DNA of 64,000 nt from Chloroflexota bacterium (GTDB lineage Bacteria; Chloroflexota; UBA6077; CF-72), in NCBI GenBank assembly GCA_016191465.1, contig JACPOP010000026.1:37616-101615 (forward strand), in the 5' to 3' direction. This document shows, one piece after another, positions 32,268 to 41,621 of this stretch. The notes under the pieces were generated by a model that was not told the DNA's origin, did not search any database, and saw nothing but the letters and a program-made list of their open reading frames with translations. Made by a program: the position numbers and the translations under genes. The stretch's first letter is position 1. Every line of letters begins with the position of its first letter.

Positions 32268-35060
32268 TCAGACAGCGGCGTGAAGCGCGCGCTCGGCCTG
32301 TTGCAATAACTGGGCGGCGTGGCCATCCTCGGGGAACGCCACGCCACTGCCAAGGCGGAGCCCGTTCCGGGCGGCGCCGTTGATAGCATCGAGAACGGCC
32401 GCCTGGACCTTCGACTCGACGGCGCTGAGACTGCCCGGCTCCACACCTGGCAGGATGACCGCAAGCGTATTGAGCGGTCCGAGCGCCAGCACGTCGGTGC
32501 GGCGGAGGGCCACTCGGAGCGCCTCCATCAGATGCGCCGCGGTCCCATCCGAGCTTCCATTCAGATGCTCCGCGCTGAGGTCGCTGACCACCAGGCCAAC
32601 CGGATAGCGCAGTCGGCGCGCCCGGTCCAGCTCCGCTCGCAGGGTTGAATCCAGGTCAGCCAGACCACTCGCGCGGGCCGATTCAACCCGGGCGCTGGAG
32701 GTCTGCTCGCGGATGGCCACGGCGCAGGCCGTGGCGACGATCTCGGCGAGCGCGAGATCATCTTCCGTGTAGGGCCAGGAGCGTTGCAGCCACAGGAAGC
32801 CCGGGTTGTCCACTCCGGCTTGGATCGGCACTACGGCGGTCCAGGTGCTGAGCCCGGCGCCAGCATCAGCATGCTCGGTAAGGGGTGGGGCGCTCTGCAG
32901 GGACCCGCCGCGGATCGTTTCGCGCACGATTTCGGGCGCTTCGGCCATCGACCAGCTTGCAGCAGGATCCTGCCCCTGGGCAGCAAGGCGCGTCACGCGA
33001 TCCGCCTCGATCGTGTACAGGCCGGTTGACTCGGACGGAACCAGGCGAACGAGGGTTCGGAGCGTCTGTCGGTACAGGCTGCGAGCGCTGTGTGTCGTGC
33101 TCAGCAGATGTGTCACGGTGCGAAGCGCCTGCACCGCCTGCCGCCACCCACGCACCCGAAGATACGCCGCTCGGACGTCGTGTGCATAGTGGTCCAACTG
33201 CTCCTCGGTGACTTCCAGCTGTTCCAGCAGCGTTTCCAGGTGTCCGAGCCGCCGCCGCATGGTCGTCGACTCGTCGTCGGACGGCACCGGGAGCGGCACG
33301 ACGGAATGGGTCGTGCCGCGGGCGAGTCGAAGGTCCACGTCGCGGAGGCGCCGGGCGAGCATCCGCAAGAGGCGGAACGACGTCCGCGGCGCGCGCTCCA
33401 GGGTGGCGCGGAAAACGTCGCGCGGGATGTAGCTGGCTTCCACGGACTCGACCGCGATGGCCGCGGCGGAGCGCGGGCAGCCATCCAATGCCGACATTTC
33501 CCCGACGGTGTCGCCCGGCCCCGCGAACCCCACAGTGACGCTGGTGCCGTCGACCGCCTCGACGAGCAGCCGTACCAACCCCCGCTGAATGTAGTACACC
33601 CCGGCCGGGGGATCGCCCTGGGCAAAGATGCGCTCTCCAGGGTGAAAGGCGTATCGGCTCCCGCCCGCCAGCATCGTCTTCAGCTCGTCTGACGTGAGGC
33701 GATCCATCAACTGGAACGCCTCGCCCGCGGGGACGCCGTTCGACTCGGGGCTGCTCACGTCTGAATCGCGCGGCCCTTCGCGCGAGAGTGCGGCGCGGAC
33801 ACGGGCGCGCAGGTTCGGCGGCCCGAACGGCACGAGCACCACGTCGGTCGCGGCGTCCGCAACGCCCTTCAGGATGTCCTCTCCGACATCCGTGTCAAGG
33901 ACCGCGATGACCGGTCGGCTGCCAGCCGCTCGGGTGGCTCGCTGGATAAGATCGATAGCCAGGCCGCTGTGCGGGGGTGCCACGAGCAGCAGGTCAGGGT
34001 TGCCGGCGAGCCAGTCAGCATCGCGGCCGTCCGCCCCGGACTCGATGAACCGCAGCCCTTCATCGGCAAGTGCCTCGCGCAGAAGGCGTCGGCGTTCTCG
34101 CTCGCCCACCAGTGCAATGCGCGCCAGCAGGTGGGGCGCGGCGACCAGCGGCGCAGCCGCGCGCTGCTGCTCCTGCTCGTGCTCCTCGGGGATGTCGATC
34201 TCCATGCCTTCGGCGGCCACGAAGATCTCGAGGGAGTGCTCGGCGCCCCGACGGCGCGCCTGTTGGAGGGCCCGCTCCAGCACCAGCGGGATCTTGGCGT
34301 CATCGCGGGGCGGATCATGGTGGAAGAGGGCCAGGCGCTTGACGCCGGCTGCCACCGCCACGTCCACGACGTACTCCACGGTGCTGTGGCCCCAGCCGCG
34401 CTTGGCGGGGTACTCCTCGGAGAGGTACTGGGCATCATGAATCAGCAGGTCCACGCCCTTGAAGAACTGGTAGTGCCGCTGGTCGCCGGGATGCACGAGC
34501 GCTTCCGCGAGCGAGGCCGCGGGGTTGTGCGGCCAGTACGGCTCGTGGTCCGTCATGTAGGCCACACGGACGCCTCCCGCCGACAGCAGGTAGCCCAATG
34601 CCGGGCAGGTGTGGTTCAGGAACTGGGTTGAAACGGTGAGCCGCTCCGCCTGGAACGTCTGCTCGCCGAGCTCGTGAAAGTGCAGCTCGGCCTGGAGGTC
34701 AGCCATGCGCAGCGGGAAGTACGTGTATTGCATCTGACCTGACATGGCCTCGTGAAGCCCCTGCTCGAGGCCGCCGGCGCCGTACACATGCACATTCCAC
34801 CCGGGAACGAGGACGGGGACAAAAAACGGGAATCCCTGGATGTGATCCCAGTGAAAGTGCGTCAGAAAGATATGCGCGCGCTGGGTCGGCCAGCGCGTCA
34901 TGAGACTGCCGCCGAGCGCGCGGGCGCCGGTTCCACAATCAAGCACGGCAAGCGTGTCGCCAGAGCGCAGCTCGATGCAGCTCGTGTTGCCGCCGTACTG
35001 GACCGTGGAGGGACCTGGCGAAGCAATCGAGCCGCGCGTACCCCAGAACCGGATCTGCAT
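32268..35060 (-). CDS. Five-domain signalling protein: MBL, receiver-like, cNMP-binding, GAF, GGDEF-like
   Basis: 930 residues. Domain 1 (about 1-280) is a metallo-beta-lactamase fold with HFHWDH at 68-73 and further His and Asp ligands (NHTCPALGYLL, MTDHEPY, FHHDPPRDD). Domain 2 (about 312-430) looks like a degenerate receiver. Domain 3 (about 450-570) is a cyclic-nucleotide-binding fold (FHPGERIFAQGDPPAGVYYIQRGLVRL, DTVGEMSALDG). A coiled region follows. Domain 4 (about 650-775) is GAF-like. Domain 5 (about 800-930) has a GGDEF-like layout, but I do not see the GGDEF signature. This suggests an enzyme part controlled by ligand sensing. It is the longest gene in the window. Confidence 0.8.
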   Translation of the reverse strand: MQIRFWGTRGSIASPGPSTVQYGGNTSCIELRSGDTLAVLDCGTGARALGGSLMTRWPTQRAHIFLTHFHWDHIQGFPFFVPVLVPGWNVHVYGAGGLEQGLHEAMSGQMQYTYFPLRMADLQAELHFHELGEQTFQAERLTVSTQFLNHTCPALGYLLSAGGVRVAYMTDHEPYWPHNPAASLAEALVHPGDQRHYQFFKGVDLLIHDAQYLSEEYPAKRGWGHSTVEYVVDVAVAAGVKRLALFHHDPPRDDAKIPLVLERALQQARRRGAEHSLEIFVAAEGMEIDIPEEHEQEQQRAAAPLVAAPHLLARIALVGERERRRLLREALADEGLRFIESGADGRDADWLAGNPDLLLVAPPHSGLAIDLIQRATRAAGSRPVIAVLDTDVGEDILKGVADAATDVVLVPFGPPNLRARVRAALSREGPRDSDVSSPESNGVPAGEAFQLMDRLTSDELKTMLAGGSRYAFHPGERIFAQGDPPAGVYYIQRGLVRLLVEAVDGTSVTVGFAGPGDTVGEMSALDGCPRSAAAIAVESVEASYIPRDVFRATLERAPRTSFRLLRMLARRLRDVDLRLARGTTHSVVPLPVPSDDESTTMRRRLGHLETLLEQLEVTEEQLDHYAHDVRAAYLRVRGWRQAVQALRTVTHLLSTTHSARSLYRQTLRTLVRLVPSESTGLYTIEADRVTRLAAQGQDPAASWSMAEAPEIVRETIRGGSLQSAPPLTEHADAGAGLSTWTAVVPIQAGVDNPGFLWLQRSWPYTEDDLALAEIVATACAVAIREQTSSARVESARASGLADLDSTLRAELDRARRLRYPVGLVVSDLSAEHLNGSSDGTAAHLMEALRVALRRTDVLALGPLNTLAVILPGVEPGSLSAVESKVQAAVLDAINGAARNGLRLGSGVAFPEDGHAAQLLQQAERALHAAV

Positions 35061-35262
35061 CCGTGCTCGCCTGCTCTCTCGTGGACTGACAGCCTGGTGA
35101 ACGTAGGAGTCCGTCCTCCTGCGCTCAGGCGGACTCAGCGCATCCTAACGCAGGGTTCCGTACGCCACCAAGGGGCACCCAAATCGGGCGGCGCTTTCTC
35201 AGACGCCCGCGGCCTGGAACACGGCCCACCCAGCCGCGGACGAGCTTCGAGCCGGGTGCAAT

Positions 35263-35844
35263 CTAGCGGGGGGAGAGTGCCAGGCTCAGTGCGGTCGTGA
35301 GCTTCAGAATGTCCTGGTTCGCCGTCCTCAGCCGCTCCGAGACGACGCGGACGATCTCATGCGTGATGAGGTACCCGGCACGGGGGTCCTGTTCACAATA
35401 GTGGTTGAAGTCCTCCAGGATCATCTCGAACACGATGCACTCGGTGAGCGCGACGACGGTTGCGGAGCGCTCGTCGCGACCGATCAGCCCCATCTCGCCC
35501 AGACAGGCGTGGTGCTTGCCCTCCAGGCGGCTGAGCGACTTATCGGCTTGCTCGAAAGTGTGGCGGCCAACCTTCAGCGTGAGCGACTTCGAGACCTCCA
35601 CGATCCCATCCAGCAGGATGTACATCGTCTCTCCGACGTCACCTTCCTGGATGATCACAGCGTTGGCCTCAAAGACTCGCCGCCGCACAAGCCCGACCAG
35701 GTTCATGACCTGCTCTTCCGAAAGCGTGCGGAAGATCCGCACCTCGCGCAGGAAGTCCATCTCCGCATGCGAGACCGGGCCAGCGCGGCCTTCGATCACC
35801 GCCAGGGTGGCCTTCGTGGAGTATGGATCCCCTGTGCCTGGCAT
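35263..35844 (-). CDS. Cyclic nucleotide-binding domain protein
   Basis: 193 residues. The cNMP fold is seen as FRTLSEEQVMNLVGLVRRRVFEANAVIIQEGDVGETMYILLDGIVEVSK and CLGEMGLIGRDERSATVVALTECIV. The conserved phosphate-binding part (GExALI-like) is LGEMGLIGRDERSATV. No DNA-binding helix-turn-helix follows, so it is not a CRP-type regulator. The C-terminal stretch is helical. It starts 12 bases downstream of the potassium channel stop, so the two are very likely co-expressed. Confidence 0.85.
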   Translation of the reverse strand: MPGTGDPYSTKATLAVIEGRAGPVSHAEMDFLREVRIFRTLSEEQVMNLVGLVRRRVFEANAVIIQEGDVGETMYILLDGIVEVSKSLTLKVGRHTFEQADKSLSRLEGKHHACLGEMGLIGRDERSATVVALTECIVFEMILEDFNHYCEQDPRAGYLITHEIVRVVSERLRTANQDILKLTTALSLALSPR

Positions 35845-35856
35845 GCCGGCTTCCTC

Positions 35857-37059
35857 CTAACCTGCCCGCGCGGCCTGGTGGCCAACGATCACGGCCGCGT
35901 CGTGCGCGCGGATCTCCCGGGAATCGGGCGGATTCAGCACGATATCCGCCTTCTGGCGGCTCTCCGCCGCAATGTCCCGGCCCGCCTCGCGGAACCTGGC
36001 GGCGATGAACGCATCGATGGGCGAGCCGCCAGACAGCATCTCGCCGATCGGGATGCCCTCTTCCTCGGTAATGAGCCCGATCAAGATGGCCGTCTGCTCG
36101 ACGCGGAAGTACCGCGCCAGGTCCTCGAACGACCGCCCCACGAACTCTGGGGGAACAGGAACCCGCATCAGCGGCGAGCTGGACGAGGGCGACATGAGTG
36201 CCCGGACGGCTTGCGGCAGGCCTGGCGCGACGGCGGCTGACGAGAGAAGGAAGCCCGTGTGCTCGCCCGTCACGATGACGTCATCCGCCTGTGCAATGCG
36301 CAGGTGCCCTTCATTGGCGGCGTCCAGCAGCTCGACACACACGTGGACCTCTGGACGGATGTGCTTGATCGCCAGCGTGGCCAGCAAGGTCCGCTCGTCC
36401 GCGGTGCGCTGGTGCCGTTCGGTTGAGGCCAGAACGAGCGCCGCGCGGGCCTGCTGGACATTCGCTCGTTGCAGCACAGCCTCCTGCGAGAAGTCGCCCT
36501 TGACCCACTTGGGGCGCAGACCTTCGTATTTCAGCAGGAGCTGCTGCACTTCGTCCTCCAGGAGATCGTTGACGAGCGTGACATCAACCAGGGCCGCGCG
36601 GTCGGAGGATCGGGCGAACCCTTCCAGGATCGGCTCCAGGTGCGAATTTGCTCCGCAAATCACGATGTGGTCGCGCGCCCGGATGTGCTGCAAGCCTCTT
36701 GCCTCCTTCAATCGACGCTCCGTGAACATTGATGCCACAGTGGCGGTAAAGAGCGAGGTGACGATGACCCCAGAAATCATCACCACACTCGCGGCCACAC
36801 GCCCCAGCGCGGTCTTTGGCGCGATGTCGCCGTAGCCAACCGTCAGGATGGTCACGACGGACCACCACAGGGAGTTTCCAAAGGTGGAGAAATCGGTGGC
36901 GGCTGGGGCGGCCTGTGCGTCAGCCAGCGCACTTTCCAGTAGGCCGACGATCACCGCTCCCAGCAGCACCAGGACGATGGCGGCGCAGACGATGAAGGTA
37001 AGCTGGTTTTGCGCGAGCCCGCGCAAACGCCCGATGACGAGGCGTCGGGGAATGGCCAC
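35857..37059 (-). CDS. Two-helix potassium channel with RCK domain
   Basis: 400 residues. A helix at about 20-42 and the pore loop WSVVTILTVGYGDIAP (TVGYGD, residues 73-78) with the next helix make a two-TM K+ channel. HIVICGANSHLEPILEGF then starts the RCK N domain, a Rossmann fold; a second RCK C domain lies around 310-390. RCK domains bind Ca2+, NAD(H) or nucleotides and open the pore. The downstream cNMP protein may regulate or be regulated by the channel. The stop is 12 bases from that gene. Confidence 0.9.
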   Translation of the reverse strand: MAIPRRLVIGRLRGLAQNQLTFIVCAAIVLVLLGAVIVGLLESALADAQAAPAATDFSTFGNSLWWSVVTILTVGYGDIAPKTALGRVAASVVMISGVIVTSLFTATVASMFTERRLKEARGLQHIRARDHIVICGANSHLEPILEGFARSSDRAALVDVTLVNDLLEDEVQQLLLKYEGLRPKWVKGDFSQEAVLQRANVQQARAALVLASTERHQRTADERTLLATLAIKHIRPEVHVCVELLDAANEGHLRIAQADDVIVTGEHTGFLLSSAAVAPGLPQAVRALMSPSSSSPLMRVPVPPEFVGRSFEDLARYFRVEQTAILIGLITEEEGIPIGEMLSGGSPIDAFIAARFREAGRDIAAESRQKADIVLNPPDSREIRAHDAAVIVGHQAARAG

Positions 37060-37179
37060 GGCGGGCCGATGATACGCCGCGCACCCCCTGGCGCCCCACG
37101 GTCTCGGCGGCTACAACCTCACCATGGACACGCCAATCCCACCGCCGCCGCGCGGGCGCGACCCCTCTGGAGGCGACCG

Positions 37180-37911
37180 ATGAGCGCTATTCCCCGACGA
37201 TCCGTCCTCAAGCTTGGCGGATCCGTGCTGCTGGGGCTGGCCGTGGCGAGTGGCCTCCCCCGCGAGTCCGCGTTCGCCCAGGGCGCGGTGGAGGTGTCCG
37301 CTGCTGAGGTCCTCCGCGGCGATCCGACGCGCCCGCGCGTGGCGCTGGTGTTCAACGTTGGCGCCGGCTTCGAGCCCGGGCTGAGCATCCTGGACACCCT
37401 GGCGGAGAAGAATTTCCGGGCGACGTTCTTCGTGATGGGCTGGTGGGCTGACAAGAACCCCGAGGTCCTCAAGGCCGTTGCCGATGGCGGGCACGAGATT
37501 GCCAGCCACGGGCACAGCGTCTTCGACCTGACCACCGTGAGTAGCGCCGCCGTTGCCGCGGACCTTGAGGCTGGCGATGCATCCATCTCGGCCGTCACGG
37601 GCCGGTCAACTCGGCCGCTCTGGAGCCCGTCCGCGGGTTACCGCGACCTGCGCGTCCGGCAGGTGGCGGCGAGCCTGGGCTACCGGCCCATCCTATGGAC
37701 GCTGGACAGCCTGGACTGGACGTATGAAGCCACGTCCAATGCCGTGTACGAGCGGGTGGTCAGCCGTACCGACAACGGGTTCATCGTGGTGCAGCATTTC
37801 GATAGCCCCACAACGCCGCGGTCTACCGCGGTTGCCCTGCCGCGGATCATCGACGACCTGCGGGCAACAGGGTACGAGCTCACGACGATTACCGACCTGC
37901 TGACGAAGTGA
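37180..37911 (+). CDS. Polysaccharide-deacetylase-like protein lacking the usual Asp pair, Tat-exported
   Basis: 243 residues, ATG at 37180 with CTGGAGG before it. The N-terminus IPRRSVLKLGGSVLLGLA has a strong twin-arginine motif and an Ala cleavage site, so it folds inside and is exported. The NodB motif 1, normally TFDDG, reads VFNVGAG, and motif 2 reads SHGHSVFDLT. Both metal and base positions are therefore changed. The rest of the barrel (SILDTLAEKNFRATFFVMG, PLWSPSAGYRD, ILWTLDSLDW) is conserved. It may bind a glycan without cutting it, or use another metal set. Confidence 0.8.
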   Translation: MSAIPRRSVLKLGGSVLLGLAVASGLPRESAFAQGAVEVSAAEVLRGDPTRPRVALVFNVGAGFEPGLSILDTLAEKNFRATFFVMGWWADKNPEVLKAVADGGHEIASHGHSVFDLTTVSSAAVAADLEAGDASISAVTGRSTRPLWSPSAGYRDLRVRQVAASLGYRPILWTLDSLDWTYEATSNAVYERVVSRTDNGFIVVQHFDSPTTPRSTAVALPRIIDDLRATGYELTTITDLLTK

Positions 37912-37916
37912 CGGAC

Positions 37917-38127
37917 GAGTTCCAAGGTCCAAGTTCAGAGTTGGACGTTCCAAGGAGACGAGAGACGGCGTGTCGGGTGTCAGCCTGAGCGGAGCGAAGG
38001 ATCGGCCTCCCACGTACGAGTACGGCTCCTGCGGCCGCGGCCGTAGGAGGACAGCCGAAACTTGCAACTTGAAACTTGCAACTTGGAACTCGGAACTTGC
38101 AACTTGGAACTTGCAACTTGGAATTCC
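37917..38127. repeat. Heptamer-flanked palindromic element (copy 2)
   Basis: The left flank has GTTCCAA-type heptamers (37917-37955); the right has AACTTGC/AACTTGG heptamers, about ten in a row (38058-38127). The core (37970-38055) begins GTGTCGGGTGTCAGCCTGAG and contains GCGAAGGATC, like the copy at 30376. TCGGGTGTC near its left end pairs with GACAGCCGA at its right end. It lies between convergent genes. Confidence 0.8.
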
Positions 38128-38129
38128 GC

Positions 38130-39779
38130 TTACTGGTAACTGACGATATCCGGGGGCGGGTCGAGGGCGAGCAGGTCTTTGGGGGTCATCAGCGGCTTGT
38201 CGTGGTTGTAGAACAGCTTGATGCCGGCGAAGTCCACGCGCTGCTCGCCCACGTGCCGATCATACTTGGCGATTTTCGTGGCGGGATTGCCGAACCCGTC
38301 CATGTCCATGACCACCTGAACCCGCGGGTTCGGGCGGATGTCCTGGTAATTCGTGACCATGCTGTCCAGGAAGCGATGGACCACCAGGATCTTGGGCGGC
38401 AAGCGCTTCTCGACGACGAGGTCGTTCAAGGTATCGATGGCGCTATTGATGGCGGCGGCATCCATGGTCCCGATCTCCTGGCCCGGCTCCTCGTCCGGCG
38501 GCATGGAGAACTCGGGGTCGAGCGCGAGCTGCACGTACGGCCGCTCCAGGTACTTCAGAAGCGGCGCGATCTCAGCCTGGACCGAGCTGCGCCCGATCTG
38601 TACGTCCAGAATCAGCAGGTAGCCGCGCTGCTCAGCCCAACTGGCTACCTCCTCGATGAGCGCGTCGTCCATGCGCAGTCGGTACATGCCGTCTGCCCCG
38701 GGCAAGGCCTGGGCAACGGGCGTGATGAACTGGATCGCTGGGATGACGGGGCGGGAGGGGTCGGCGGCGGCGTAGACGTCGGCCTGGCGCTGTAACCGCG
38801 CCAGAATCTGGTCTGGCGGGCCTTCGCCCAGCACGCCCATGCCCGAAGCGAGGGTGTTGCCGTAGTACGAGACAATCCGGTTTCGCGGCAGGAGCGCGTC
38901 CGGCCGGGTCCGCGGCAGGAGCGACGCGAGCGCCGGGTCCTCGCGCGGCTCCCACGAGTACCGGTCGCCGTTCAACCGGCTGCGAATACCAGATGGCCCC
39001 CGAAGCCAGGTTACGGCGCCGTCGGTGAACGCCGGTTGCGAGTCGGCCGCGCGCTGAATGACTTCGCCGCGCGTGGTGCGGAAGCGCACCTCCGGAGATT
39101 CCGGAAGACTGGACGCCTCGACGCACTCGCCCACGACGTCCACGCCCACCTCTGCCTGGAAGCGGGCCAGTTGGTCCGGAAGTTGACAGCGGGGCGGGGC
39201 TGGCGTCGCCGTGGGAGCCGCTGCCGCGGGAGGCGCCTGGACCGCGTCTGCCCTTCGGTCAAAGACCGCCCAGCGGACCACGAGCACCACGGCTCCGAGC
39301 AGCGCCACGCACGCGAGCAGCATCGCCGTTCCGACGAGCGTCCGGGTGGCCCGCTCCCACGCTGGACGCGGGGGTGGTGCCATGAGTGACTCGTACCGCG
39401 GCGGGGGGCTGCCGGCACCTGGGAGGGGGCGGAGCGCCGGTTCGACCCCGTCTGAGCGCGACTCCGCCGGCAAGCGAGCCGCTTCCTGCAGGACCTCGGC
39501 GCTCAGGTCCTCCCGACCCTGGCGGCGATAGACGGAGGCGAGCCGAACGTACAGGTTTGGGTCGCGTACACCGGCCAGGATATTCCGTTCGTACAGCTCG
39601 GCCGCCTCGTCGAACATGCCGCGCCGCTCGAAGAGGCGGCCGAGGCGCTCACGCGCCACCACCTTCTCCGCGCGGCTCCCATGCTGGAGGAGCGTCAGGT
39701 ACTGCTCGGATTTGGCGTCCTCATCGGCGGCATCGAGCGGTTCGACACTCTGGGGCAGGATGGTCGGCACCGGGGCCAT
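38130..39779 (-). CDS. TPR-like, single-pass membrane protein with external domain
   Basis: 549 residues. The first 110 hold two TPR-like repeats (EQYLTLLQHGSRAEKVVARERL, DEAAELYERNILAGVRDPNLYVRLASVYRRQG). A helix at 148-170 crosses the membrane. Residues 198-272 match the end of the protein at 3836 (RTTRGEVIQRAADSQPAFTD, then GAVTWLRGPSG). The last 250 residues (DADVYAAADPSRPVIPAIQF-like stretch, DVQIGRSSVQAEIAPLL, VVMDMDGFG) may form a TIM-barrel-like domain, but I find no confirmed enzyme motif. A scaffold or glycan-binding protein is plausible. Confidence 0.7.
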   Translation of the reverse strand: MAPVPTILPQSVEPLDAADEDAKSEQYLTLLQHGSRAEKVVARERLGRLFERRGMFDEAAELYERNILAGVRDPNLYVRLASVYRRQGREDLSAEVLQEAARLPAESRSDGVEPALRPLPGAGSPPPRYESLMAPPPRPAWERATRTLVGTAMLLACVALLGAVVLVVRWAVFDRRADAVQAPPAAAAPTATPAPPRCQLPDQLARFQAEVGVDVVGECVEASSLPESPEVRFRTTRGEVIQRAADSQPAFTDGAVTWLRGPSGIRSRLNGDRYSWEPREDPALASLLPRTRPDALLPRNRIVSYYGNTLASGMGVLGEGPPDQILARLQRQADVYAAADPSRPVIPAIQFITPVAQALPGADGMYRLRMDDALIEEVASWAEQRGYLLILDVQIGRSSVQAEIAPLLKYLERPYVQLALDPEFSMPPDEEPGQEIGTMDAAAINSAIDTLNDLVVEKRLPPKILVVHRFLDSMVTNYQDIRPNPRVQVVMDMDGFGNPATKIAKYDRHVGEQRVDFAGIKLFYNHDKPLMTPKDLLALDPPPDIVSYQ

Positions 39780-39937
39780 ATGCGGTTACCTCCCACCCCG
39801 CCACGGAGTTGACATCGTCGGCACGAATCGGCCCGGGGCTGTCCCGGATGCCATGCCGGCGCACCACTTTCCGGAGATGTTCGCGAAATGTACGCGACTC
39901 GGCCGTTCGAGACCAACGGATCGCCCGGCTGCCCGGC

Positions 39938-40537
39938 TCAGAACGCGCGGCGCGCCGGCCCGAGCTGTCGGCGGAGTGCCCAGAGGACCGCCACCGCGAG
40001 AAGCGTCATCCAGGTCTTCCCAACGACCTGTCCCGCCAGGAATTCGAGTGACCCAAAGGCCAGGGTGAGAAACAGGGCGCTATCGGCCACCAGGCCGACC
40101 AGGTTGGAGGCGAACACCGCGCTCAGCCAGTGCCGCTCACGCAATGGCGTATACACGGCCAGGTCGGCCAGCTCGCTGGCCAGGAACGCAACGCCACTCG
40201 CCACGGCGAGCGGGCCGCTTACAAGGGCGGAGAGCAGCGCGCCGACACCAATGGCACCGATGGTCCAGCCGCGTCCGAGTGTCTCCTGGGTGAGGTCTCG
40301 CAGGGTGAACGCGAGGCCCGCGAAGTATACGCCCGCGGGTGCCGTCAGATTGAAGCCGACCGGAACCACGCCAAAGCTGGCAATGGCCCAGTTCGCCGCC
40401 AGGATCGTCAGGATGTAGCCGACGAACGGCAGCAGGCTCCTTAGCTGCAACTGCAATTGCACGAATGCTCCACGGACTCCGCGGGCAATCGTAGGGCGGG
40501 CGGCAGTACCGCTGCTGTTGTCAGTGGCCCGCGCCAT
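39938..40537 (-). CDS. VUT family membrane protein (YhhQ-like queuosine-precursor transporter type)
   Basis: About 199 residues; the best start is the ATG at 40537, which overlaps the end of the nucleotidyltransferase gene by 17 bases. Six hydrophobic segments run from LLPFVGYILTILAANWAIASFG to WMTLLAVAVLWALRRQL. LRDLTQETLGRG and GFNLTAPAGVYFAGLAF are typical of the VUT/YhhQ group, which imports queuosine precursors. The basic, disordered first 30 residues are unusual. Confidence is moderate because I rely on pattern memory. Confidence 0.7.
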   Translation of the reverse strand: MARATDNSSGTAARPTIARGVRGAFVQLQLQLRSLLPFVGYILTILAANWAIASFGVVPVGFNLTAPAGVYFAGLAFTLRDLTQETLGRGWTIGAIGVGALLSALVSGPLAVASGVAFLASELADLAVYTPLRERHWLSAVFASNLVGLVADSALFLTLAFGSLEFLAGQVVGKTWMTLLAVAVLWALRRQLGPARRAF

Positions 40538-41426
40538 CGATGGCGATGCCGGCGGTCCAGATCGCAATGTGCTCTTCGGTCATGGGATTCTCCGGCAGCG
40601 TTCGCAGGTCAACATAACCCCAGGTCGTGATGTCGGGCAGGTACTGCTGCCGCGAGAGCACCGTGCCGCGGCAGAGGTGCTCGTCGGCTGGCGGATGGGC
40701 GACCTCGTCCTCCAGGCGACGGATCATCGCGCGCATCACCCAGGCGGGCACCCGGCTTTGCTCACCCGGGTAGATGAACCCGAACACGACCAGGTGCTGG
40801 AAGAGGATGCGCCAGTAGCTATCAAAGCGCTTGAGCAGGCGCTCCCAGTCCATGCTGGTCCCACATGCGCGGATGACGTGCGCGACGTCGGCGCCATCGA
40901 ACCGCTCGCGCTCCTGAATGAACGCCTTCGACCAGATGATCTCCTCCGGCGGCACCAGCTTGACGGGCAGTCCGAAGACTTCGTCGTCCACCGCGTGCTC
41001 GAACCACAGGTCGTCAACGGCCGCGATGGCGTTGCCGGAGCTGTAGATGACGTCCACGAAGTCCTCTCCGCAGTACGCCTTGCCGATCCAGTGCGGGAAC
41101 GGAATCTCGGTCTGGAAGCGTGCCTTCGTGAACACGCCCATGACCGCGCCGACGTCCCTCGGGTGGATGAAGATGTCGAAGTCCTTGGTGTGACGGGTGA
41201 TGCCCGTGTACCGCCCGAAGGCGTAAGCGCCCCCTACCAGCACGGGAATCGACGCCTCCGTCAGGAGTGTGAGCGCCTGGCAATAAAACGATCGCGTCAC
41301 CTCTTCCAGGTACGGCTCAGGTGTACGGGCGTGCGTTTCCGGTGCGTGCGACTCGGCTGTGCGTGCGCCCCGGCGCGGACGGGCGCCGGTACCGCGATGC
41401 CGCTGGGATCGTGCAGGCGAGGCCAT
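40521..41426 (-). CDS. Nucleotidyltransferase-fold protein
   Basis: 301 residues from the ATG at 41426. Residues about 57-90 read PVLVGGAYAFGRYTGITRHTKDFDIFIHPRD, with the GG and DFDIF motif of the minimal nucleotidyltransferase fold (Asp pair in TKDFDIF). Later VDDEVFGLPVKLVPPEEIIWSKAFI fits the family. Such proteins transfer nucleotides to proteins, RNA or antibiotics, or act in toxin-antitoxin pairs. The C-terminal 150 residues are not typical of a toxin. Target unknown. A longer reading frame upstream of 41426 was not accepted. Confidence 0.75.
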   Translation of the reverse strand: MASPARSQRHRGTGARPRRGARTAESHAPETHARTPEPYLEEVTRSFYCQALTLLTEASIPVLVGGAYAFGRYTGITRHTKDFDIFIHPRDVGAVMGVFTKARFQTEIPFPHWIGKAYCGEDFVDVIYSSGNAIAAVDDLWFEHAVDDEVFGLPVKLVPPEEIIWSKAFIQERERFDGADVAHVIRACGTSMDWERLLKRFDSYWRILFQHLVVFGFIYPGEQSRVPAWVMRAMIRRLEDEVAHPPADEHLCRGTVLSRQQYLPDITTWGYVDLRTLPENPMTEEHIAIWTAGIAIDGAGH

Positions 41427-41621
41427 GGGATAGCCGAGCGGGAAGCGCACAAATCGGGCCAATCCAGACGGGCAGTCGGTGCGTAACAGCGCAGGGTACG
41501 CATCTTGCCGAGCGCTACGGGCACGATGGCTGAGAAGGATGCGAGCACTCGTGCGCACGGGGACAACGGACGGGGAAATGGCCAGACGGGGGCCGGGCGC
41601 GGCGATTCCCCTGGTGGGGGC

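Noticed and set aside
30376..38127. CRISPR array
   Set aside because: The heptamer repeats are too short, have no spacers and form inverted flanks.
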